Shown one piece after another: positions 8,694 to 13,516 of a DNA stretch of 13,516 nucleotides (the first letter of the stretch is position 1; each line of letters begins with the position of its first letter). The DNA is from an uncultured Klebsiella sp. (lineage in GTDB: Bacteria > Pseudomonadota > Gammaproteobacteria > Enterobacterales > Enterobacteriaceae). The position numbers and the translations under genes were made by a program. Below the pieces are notes generated by a model, which was not told the origin of the DNA, did not search any database, and saw nothing but the letters and a program-made list of their open reading frames with translations. The DNA lies in NCBI GenBank assembly GCA_902490055.1, contig CABUCP010000033.1:1-13516 (forward strand), read 5' to 3'.

Positions 8694-10378
8694 TTAGCGT
8701 TCCCCTGCGTTGCCGCAACCATCGGAAGATTTAGACCCTGTTCTGCTGCGCATTCAATAGCAATTTCGTAACCTGCATCCGCATGGCGCATCACGCCGGT
8801 TGCCGGGTCATTGTGCAGAACGCGTGCGATACGCGCCGCCGCTTCATCGGTACCATCGCAGACGATAACCATCCCGGAGTGCTGCGAGAAGCCCATGCCG
8901 ACGCCGCCGCCGTGGTGCAGCGATACCCAGGTCGCGCCGCTGGCGGTGTTGAGCAGCGCGTTGAGCAGCGGCCAGTCGGACACCGCATCGGAGCCGTCGC
9001 GCATGGCTTCGGTTTCGCGGTTCGGGCTGGCGACGGATCCAGAATCGAGGTGATCGCGGCCAATAACGATAGGTGCGGAAACTTCACCGCTACGGACCAT
9101 TTCGTTAAATGCCAGGCCCAACTTCTGACGCCACTCCAGACCTACCCAGCAGATTCGCGCCGGCAGCCCCTGGAAGCTGATGCGCTCGCGCGCCATATCC
9201 AGCCAGTGGTGCAGATGCTTATCATCGCTGATGATCTCTTTTACTTTAGCGTCGGTTTTGTAGATATCCTGCGGATCGCCGGACAGCGCCACCCAGCGGA
9301 ACGGGCCGATACCGCGGCAGAACAGCGGGCGGATATAAGCCGGTACGAAGCCCGGGAAATCAAAGGCGTTGCTGACACCCATTTCTTGCGCCATCTGGCG
9401 AATGTTGTTGCCATAGTCGAAGGTCGGTACGCCCATTTCATTAAAGGCCAGCATCGCCTGCACGTGATCGGCCATCGAGCGTTTCGCGGCCAGCATCGTG
9501 CCCTGCGGGTCGGATTCGGCTTTCTGCTGGTACTCCTCCCAGCTCCAGCCTTTCGGCAGATAACCGTGCAGCGGGTCGTGGGCGCTGGTCTGGTCGGTGA
9601 CCATATCCGGGCGCACGCCGCGTTTGACCAGTTCCGGCAGGATGTCGGCGGCGTTGCCGCACAGCGCGATAGAAATAGCGCGGCCTTCGGCGGTATATTT
9701 CTTGATGCGCTCAAGAGCGTCATCCAACGAAGTGGCTTGTTCATCGACGTAGCGGGTACGCAGACGGAAATCGATACGGCTCTGCTGACATTCGATGTTC
9801 AGCGAGCAGGCGCCTGCCAGCGTCGCGGCCAGCGGCTGCGCGCCGCCCATGCCGCCCAGACCGGCAGTTAATACCCAGCGGCCTTTCAGGCTGCCCTGAT
9901 AGTGCTGACGACCAGCTTCAACGAAGGTTTCGTAGGTGCCCTGCACGATGCCCTGGCTACCAATGTAGATCCAGCTACCGGCGGTCATCTGGCCGTACAT
10001 CGCCAACCCTTTGGCATCCAGTTCGTTGAAGTGTTCCCAGGTGGCCCAATGCGGAACCAGGTTGGAGTTAGCGATCAGTACGCGCGGCGAATTTTCGTGG
10101 GTTTTGAATACGCCGACCGGCTTGCCGGACTGCACCAGCAGGGTTTCGTCGCTTTCCAGGTTTTTCAGCGCCTTCACGATAGCGTCATAGCATTCCCAGT
10201 TACGCGCTGCGCGACCAATACCGCCATAGACCACCAGCTCATGCGGGTTTTCAGCGACATCGGGATCGAGATTGTTCATTAACATACGCAGCGGCGCTTC
10301 GGTCAACCAGCTCTTGGCGGTCAGCGTCGTGCCTCGCGGGGCACGTACGTCCAGCTGGCGATATTTGCTTTGCGACAT
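8690..10378 (-). CDS. hutU: Urocanate hydratase (urocanase) HutU
   Basis: Second step of the pathway: urocanate plus water to 4-imidazolone-5-propionate, using tightly bound NAD+ as an electrophile. The product is 562 aa. The urocanase signature [10 protein letters not shown] is at residues 402-411 with the active-site cysteine C410. The NAD-binding glycine stretch [15 protein letters not shown] is at about 171-185. I start at the ATG at 10376-10378 ([14 protein letters not shown]), which has AGGAG at 8 nt. The frame can be extended to a TTG at 10396, but the family starts here as I recall it. First gene of hutUH, driven by the promoter region at 10397-10520. The sequence is close to the Klebsiella enzyme. 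Confidence 0.98.
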   Translation of the reverse strand: MSQSKYRQLDVRAPRGTTLTAKSWLTEAPLRMLMNNLDPDVAENPHELVVYGGIGRAARNWECYDAIVKALKNLESDETLLVQSGKPVGVFKTHENSPRVLIANSNLVPHWATWEHFNELDAKGLAMYGQMTAGSWIYIGSQGIVQGTYETFVEAGRQHYQGSLKGRWVLTAGLGGMGGAQPLAATLAGACSLNIECQQSRIDFRLRTRYVDEQATSLDDALERIKKYTAEGRAISIALCGNAADILPELVKRGVRPDMVTDQTSAHDPLHGYLPKGWSWEEYQQKAESDPQGTMLAAKRSMADHVQAMLAFNEMGVPTFDYGNNIRQMAQEMGVSNAFDFPGFVPAYIRPLFCRGIGPFRWVALSGDPQDIYKTDAKVKEIISDDKHLHHWLDMARERISFQGLPARICWVGLEWRQKLGLAFNEMVRSGEVSAPIVIGRDHLDSGSVASPNRETEAMRDGSDAVSDWPLLNALLNTASGATWVSLHHGGGVGMGFSQHSGMVIVCDGTDEAAARIARVLHNDPATGVMRHADAGYEIAIECAAEQGLNLPMVAATQGNAK

Positions 10379-10417
10379 CGGGGTTTCTCCTGACAATTAA
10401 CGTTGTTTACGTAGATA

Positions 10418-10446
10418 CATATACTTGTCTATACAAGCATGCGCAA
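10418..10446 (-). promoter_or_regulatory. hutUH promoter
   Basis: On the minus strand TTGCGC (10441-10446) and TATATG (10418-10423) are separated by exactly 17 bp, which predicts transcription start near 10410. Neither hexamer is strong, as expected for an activator-dependent promoter. The upstream CAP-like and NAC-like sites fall about 81.5 and 64 bp from this start. These are the distances known for K. aerogenes hutUH, which independently supports the placement. Confidence 0.75.
10421..10440. promoter_or_regulatory. HutC operator of hutUH
   Basis: Read on the minus strand, half-sites ATGCTTGT and ACAAGTAT flank a 4-bp spacer; the arms are complementary at 7 of 8 positions. This fits the CTTGT-N4-ACAAG operator known for the GntR-type repressor HutC in enteric bacteria. 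It fills the space between the -35 and -10 hexamers, so repressor and polymerase cannot bind together. Urocanate is the known inducer that releases HutC. Confidence 0.85.
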
Positions 10447-10466
10447 GCCAGGATTTAACAGAATTG

Positions 10467-10481
10467 ATACATTTTTGTTAT
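10467..10481 (-). promoter_or_regulatory. NAC-binding site (nitrogen-limitation activation)
   Basis: The minus strand reads ATAACAAAAATGTAT, which fits ATA-N9-TAT and differs at one base from the NAC consensus ATA-N6-TnGTAT. Its centre at 10474 is about 64 bp upstream of the predicted hutU start, the known NAC position in K. aerogenes. NAC is a LysR-type activator made under nitrogen starvation; it recruits sigma-70 polymerase to hutUH so that histidine serves as a nitrogen source. Confidence 0.75.
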
Positions 10482-10483
10482 AT

Positions 10484-10499
10484 TGCGTCAGCAATCACG
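10484..10499 (-). promoter_or_regulatory. Probable CAP (CRP) site upstream of hutU
   Basis: The minus strand reads CGTGA-N6-ACGCA, a partial match to TGTGA-N6-TCACA with one good half-site. Its centre is 10491.5, which is 81.5 bp from the predicted start at 10410; I recall a CAP site at -81.5 for K. aerogenes hutUH. A second, much weaker possibility lies near -41.5 (about 10444-10459). The site overlaps the left arm and loop of the hairpin at 10485-10511. Confidence 0.6.
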
Positions 10500-10511
10500 T
10501 TTTGCTGACGC
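10485..10511. terminator. Hairpin at the 3' end of hutIGC
   Basis: Perfect 10-bp stem GCGTCAGCAA (10485-10494) and TTGCTGACGC (10502-10511) with a 7-nt loop, starting 9 bases beyond the hutC stop in the sense of transcription. It is followed on that strand by AATATAAC, not a U-run, so it would be a weak intrinsic terminator or an mRNA 3'-end stabiliser. Its DNA also contains most of the hutU CAP-like site. Confidence 0.55.
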
Positions 10512-10520
10512 TGTGAAGGA

Positions 10521-11246
10521 TCAGGAGCTAAAGTGGCCCTGCAGACGGTAGCGCGCGCCGGGGAACAGCAGGCGGGCGTGAGAGACGATATGCGTCGTTG
10601 ACCAGGTACGGCGGCGAATAAGCAGACAAGGGTCGTGAGGCAAAATACGCAGCAATGCGCACTCTTCCGCGGTTGCCTGTACCGCTTCGACAATATGCTC
10701 GCCTTCGGTTAAGGGCGCGATCAACGACAGATAATCATGCGGCGTGGTGGCGGTGTAGTCCTGTAACAGATAGTCAGGCACCACGGCGGCATGAACGCAG
10801 CGATCTTCGATTTGTACCGGGACGTCGTTTTCAAAATGCACCATCAGCGAATGAAAGATGCGCGTGCCTTCAGCGACATTGAGCGCTTCCGCTTGAATCA
10901 CATCGGCTTCGGTCTCCTCCAGCAGCAGCACTTCGCAGCGATGCTGATGGCGGCGGGAGGCGATTTCATCGGCAATGCTGCGCACTTCAAACAGCGCCGA
11001 CTGCCCTTTCGGCTCGGCGACGAAGGTACCGACCCCCTGCAGCCTGACCAGCAGGCCTTCATCCGTCAGCTCGCGCAACGCACGGTTGATGGTCATACGG
11101 CTGAAGCCGAACTGGGCGACCAGCTCAGCCTCCGACGGGATCCGGTCGTGCGGACGCCACTCCCCGCGATGGATTTTTTCGCTGATCGCCTGCTTCACCT
11201 TTTCATAGAAAGGCGCGGGCGCGGAACGAGGTTGTTGTGCAAACAT
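10521..11246 (-). CDS. hutC: Histidine utilisation repressor HutC
   Basis: GntR/HutC-family transcription factor that represses the hut operons and is released by urocanate. The product is 241 aa. The N-terminal winged helix-turn-helix spans about residues 12-78, with the family signature PSEAELVAQFGFSRMTINRA at 38-57 and the wing GLLVRLQGVGTFVAEP at 64-79. A UTRA ligand-binding domain follows at about 95-235, ending LLFPGARYRLQGHFSS. The ATG at 11244-11246 has an AAGGA about 10 nt upstream, and this ribosome site comes from the proximal copy of an 18-bp tandem repeat. It is the last gene of hutIGC, 79 bp after hutG, so the repressor is autoregulated through the operon if no internal promoter is used. 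Its own operator lies just downstream in the hutU promoter. Confidence 0.96.
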   Translation of the reverse strand: MFAQQPRSAPAPFYEKVKQAISEKIHRGEWRPHDRIPSEAELVAQFGFSRMTINRALRELTDEGLLVRLQGVGTFVAEPKGQSALFEVRSIADEIASRRHQHRCEVLLLEETEADVIQAEALNVAEGTRIFHSLMVHFENDVPVQIEDRCVHAAVVPDYLLQDYTATTPHDYLSLIAPLTEGEHIVEAVQATAEECALLRILPHDPCLLIRRRTWSTTHIVSHARLLFPGARYRLQGHFSS

Positions 11247-11257
11247 GGCCTGGCTTT

Positions 11258-11293
11258 CCTTATGCTAAATGAGCGCCTTATGCTAAATAAGCG
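11258..11293. repeat. 18-bp tandem duplication upstream of hutC
   Basis: Two abutting copies of an 18-bp unit, 11258-11275 and 11276-11293, identical at 17 of 18 positions (CCTTATGCTAAATGAGCG, with A for G in the second). Within the second copy CTTAT and ATAAG form a small inverted repeat with a 5-bp spacer; the first has one mismatch. On the hutC sense strand each copy ends in ATAAGG, and the proximal one supplies the hutC ribosome site. Confidence 0.85.
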
Positions 11294-11309
11294 GAGCGGC
11301 GAAACGAAA

Positions 11310-11338
11310 ATAATACCCCGGATCGCTAGCGCCACCAA
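11310..11338 (-). promoter_or_regulatory. Possible internal promoter for hutC
   Basis: On the minus strand TATTAT (11310-11315) is a near-consensus -10, and TTGGTG (11333-11338) lies exactly 17 bp upstream as a weak -35, just inside the end of hutG. Transcription would begin about 55 bases before the hutC ATG and run through the tandem repeat. The AT-rich gap makes chance matches likely, so this is tentative. Confidence 0.3.
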
Positions 11339-12282
11339 TGGGCGATTTGCCACGCCAGGCGGGCTGCCGCGCGGGCGCCCTGTCCGTCGATGTCAAATTG
11401 CGGATTAAACTCGACCAAATCCACCGCCTGCAGCTTGCCGCTAAGGCACAACGGCTCGACAATGCGCAGTAAGGTCGCTAACGGCACCCCCAGCGCCGCC
11501 GGGGCGGAAACCGCCGGCATTTCACGCGCCGGTAGCACGTCGAGATCGATGGTCAGATACAGGCGATCGAACTGCGCGATATTACGCTGAAGCTCAGCCA
11601 GCACGCGCGCTTCGAAGGCCGCCAGCACTTCCAGATCCTCAACAATAGCCACCTGGCGGCGCGCCGCTTCATCCCATAACGCCTGGGTATTGGCCGCCCG
11701 GCTGACGCCAATGCAGGTATAGTGAAAACCACGCTGCTGCGCGTCGCACTCCAGGGCCAACTGGCGGAACGGCGTCCCGGAGCTGGCGCATTCGGCAAAA
11801 CGTAAATCCAGGTGCGCATCGAGATTAATAATGCCGACTTTTTCACCAGGGAAAGCGTCAAGCACCCCGGCGCCGTGGCCGAAGGCCGTCTCGTGGCCGC
11901 CGCCCAGCACCAACGTGCGTTTGCCGACGCGCTGGCAGGCGGCGACCGCCTCGCGTAGCGCCTGATGCGCGGCTTCTAACTGTTCGCCGTCGACGCTAAT
12001 CGTGCCCATGTCCACACAGCGATCGTGCCCCTGATGGCTGGCCATATTCGCCAGCGCCCGGCGCAGCGTATCCGGGCCTGCGCCGGCGCCGGTACGCCCT
12101 TTGTTCCGCCGAACCCCCTCATCGCAGGCGAAGCCGAGTAGCGCTATATCGCCGGGCATCTCCTGCGGCGCGAAGCGTTCCGCGCGCGCGATGGTCTGGA
12201 ACAGGCGCAGCGCATTAGGCGCTTCCGCACTATCGTCGCGCCCTTGCCAAAGACTGGCGGGCGTCGCTTGCCATAGCATCAT
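11326..12282 (-). CDS. hutG: Formimidoylglutamase HutG
   Basis: Last step of the pathway: N-formimidoyl-L-glutamate plus water to L-glutamate and formamide. It is a binuclear-manganese enzyme of the ureohydrolase (arginase) family, 318 aa. The metal ligands are visible in order: H130 in LVLGGGHE; D155, H157 and D159 in [10 protein letters not shown]246 and D248 in [15 protein letters not shown] at about 168-173 is typical of the substrate loop. The first of two adjacent ATGs is taken as start; it has GGAG at 7 nt and overlaps the hutI stop by 4 bp (ATGA). Presence of this enzyme means the host uses the four-step formamide route, not the deiminase/N-formylglutamate route. Confidence 0.96.
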   Translation of the reverse strand: MMLWQATPASLWQGRDDSAEAPNALRLFQTIARAERFAPQEMPGDIALLGFACDEGVRRNKGRTGAGAGPDTLRRALANMASHQGHDRCVDMGTISVDGEQLEAAHQALREAVAACQRVGKRTLVLGGGHETAFGHGAGVLDAFPGEKVGIINLDAHLDLRFAECASSGTPFRQLALECDAQQRGFHYTCIGVSRAANTQALWDEAARRQVAIVEDLEVLAAFEARVLAELQRNIAQFDRLYLTIDLDVLPAREMPAVSAPAALGVPLATLLRIVEPLCLSGKLQAVDLVEFNPQFDIDGQGARAAARLAWQIAHWWR

Positions 12283-13496
12283 TGCATTTCTCCTCGAACG
12301 ACGCGCTGCCAGAGCGGCGCGCGACCTGGTTCATACACCATTTCAACCGGATGCTCGGCATCCCAGATAGCGAAGTTAGCGACAAAGCCCGCCGCCAGCT
12401 GGCCATGGCTATCCTGCCGCCCCAGCGCCCGCGCGGCATGGCGAGTCACCCCGGCCCACGCCTCCTCCGGCGTTAAGCCGAATTTTACGCAGGCCATGTT
12501 CATCGCCAGATGCAGGCTGGCGAAGGGGCTGGTGCCCGGATTGAAATCGGTCGCTACCGCCATCGGTACCTGGTACTTGCGCAGCAGTTCCACCGGCGGT
12601 TTACGGGTTTCATTGAGGAAGTAAAACGCGCCGGGCAGCAGCGCCGCCACGGTGCCGCTTTCGCGCATCGCCGCCACACCCTCTTCCGTCAGATATTCGA
12701 TATGATCGGCGGAAAGGCCGTGATAGCGGCTAACCAACTGAGCGCCGCCCAGTGACGAGAGCTGCTCAACGTGGCCTTTCACCGGAATGCCCAGCGCCTG
12801 CGCGGCCTGAAATACGCGCTCGGTTTGCTGTGGACTGAAACCAACGTTTTCACAGAAGACGTCGACGCTTTCAAACAGCCCTTCTTGCCACAGCGTCGGC
12901 AGTATCGTCTCGCACACCAGCGAGATATAGCCATCGGCGTCGCCTTTATATTCCGGCGGCGTAGCGTGCGCGGAGAGCAGCGTCGCCGAAAGCTCAACCG
13001 CATTGTTCTCGGCCAGTTGCCGGGCAACCCGCAGCATCTTGCGTTCGTTTTGCAGATCGAGGCCGTAGCCGGATTTAATCTCCAGCGTCGTCACCCCTTC
13101 GCGCAGCAGACGCTCCAGACGCGGCTGCGCCAGCGCCAGCAGTTCGGCTTCGCTGCTTTCACGGGTTGCGCGGACGGTGGAGTTAATACCGCCGCCGTTG
13201 GCGCTGATGGTTTGATACGACACGCCGTTCAGCCGCTGCTCCCACTCCTGCGCCCGGCTGCCGCCGAAAATCAGATGCGTGTGGCAGTCAATGAGTCCCG
13301 GCGTCAGCAGCCGGCCTTCGAGATCGATACTACGCCCGGCCGGGGCGTCAGCCTCGGCGACGATCGCCTCGATGCGACCGTTACGCACCAGCAGCGCATG
13401 ACGCTCCAGCAGGCCGTACGGTTGAGAATAATCAGGGTTCAGGGTGGCGAGACGCGCGTTTCGCCAGATAACGAGTTCAGAGGTGGCTTCAGTCAT
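12279..13496 (-). CDS. hutI: Imidazolonepropionase HutI
   Basis: Third step of the pathway: 4-imidazolone-5-propionate plus water to N-formimidoyl-L-glutamate. It is a metal-dependent cyclic amidohydrolase with a TIM-barrel fold, 405 aa from the chosen ATG. Metal-binding H72 and H74 lie in [16 protein letters not shown]242 and E244 in KGHVEQLS; H265 in SADHIEYL; D317 in VATDFNPG. The order and spacing match the family. The ATG at 13494-13496 ([11 protein letters not shown]) has only a weak ribosome site; a TTG three codons upstream is also open. It is the first visible gene of hutIGC and overlaps hutG by 4 bp. Its promoter lies mostly beyond the right edge, with only 20 bases present. Confidence 0.95.
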   Translation of the reverse strand: MTEATSELVIWRNARLATLNPDYSQPYGLLERHALLVRNGRIEAIVAEADAPAGRSIDLEGRLLTPGLIDCHTHLIFGGSRAQEWEQRLNGVSYQTISANGGGINSTVRATRESSEAELLALAQPRLERLLREGVTTLEIKSGYGLDLQNERKMLRVARQLAENNAVELSATLLSAHATPPEYKGDADGYISLVCETILPTLWQEGLFESVDVFCENVGFSPQQTERVFQAAQALGIPVKGHVEQLSSLGGAQLVSRYHGLSADHIEYLTEEGVAAMRESGTVAALLPGAFYFLNETRKPPVELLRKYQVPMAVATDFNPGTSPFASLHLAMNMACVKFGLTPEEAWAGVTRHAARALGRQDSHGQLAAGFVANFAIWDAEHPVEMVYEPGRAPLWQRVVRGEMQ

Positions 13497-13516
13497 AGCG
13501 TTCAACTTGTCATGGG

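Noticed and set aside
8783..9871. 362-codon plus-strand open frame opposite hutU
   Set aside because: Lies wholly inside urocanase, whose sequence is fully conserved on the other strand. The translation has no family motif and no credible ribosome site.
10379..10396. Six-codon upstream extension of hutU from a TTG
   Set aside because: The AGGAG at 10387-10391 lies within it and is well placed for the ATG at 10378, which gives the family's usual 562-residue length.
13500..13516. HutC operator upstream of hutI (ACAAGT on the minus strand)
   Set aside because: Only one half-site is present. The bases 4 nt upstream read CC where the partner would need GT, and the rest is beyond the edge.
1..13516. 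Mobile elements, tRNA or rRNA genes, CRISPR arrays, phage or defence genes
   Set aside because: None seen. The window is almost entirely coding, no gap exceeds 130 bp, and all genes are housekeeping or catabolic families with matching neighbours.

Overview
The window is a high-GC enterobacterial chromosome segment carrying two complete metabolic clusters: the biotin biosynthesis locus (about positions 45-5026) and the histidine utilisation (hut) locus (about 5676-13496). Between them lies ybhB. The Bio and YbhB proteins look close to, but are not identical with, their Escherichia coli counterparts. E. coli K-12 lacks hut, whereas Klebsiella and its relatives carry hut beside bio. The hutU control region also matches, element by element, what is known for Klebsiella aerogenes. 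I therefore infer the Klebsiella/Raoultella group; the species cannot be fixed by eye.

Layout. Positions 1-44 hold no gene, only the sequence downstream of bioD. On the minus strand, bioB-bioF-bioC-bioD (3651 down to 45) form a tightly overlapping operon. bioA (3737-5026) is divergent on the plus strand and is followed by ybhB (5097-5573). The bioB-bioA gap contains a perfect BirA operator with opposing promoters. ybhB converges on an amino-acid permease (5676-7058, minus) across a pair of inverted REP-type palindromes. Upstream of the permease, on the same minus strand, are hutH, hutU, hutC, hutG and hutI. They form two transcription units, hutIGC and hutUH, with the permease a probable distal member of the second. 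The start of hutI is near the right edge, so the hutIGC promoter is mostly outside the window.

How the genes work together. BioC makes the methyl-ester-disguised malonyl-ACP primer. BioF, BioA, BioD and BioB then carry out the four late steps from pimeloyl-ACP to biotin. BioH and the repressor/ligase BirA are not in the window. HutH, HutU, HutI and HutG convert histidine to glutamate, ammonia and formamide. HutC represses the operons, and the permease probably imports histidine or urocanate.

Regulation is the richest non-coding content. The hutC-hutU gap has, in order on the minus strand, a CAP-like site, a NAC-like site, a -35/-10 pair and a HutC operator lying between the -35 and -10. A perfect 10-bp hairpin at the 3' end of hutIGC overlaps the CAP site. 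A perfect GC-rich hairpin separates hutH from the permease, and an 18-bp tandem duplication lies just upstream of hutC. I found no clearly new system: the genes are known families, and the interest is in the intergenic architecture.
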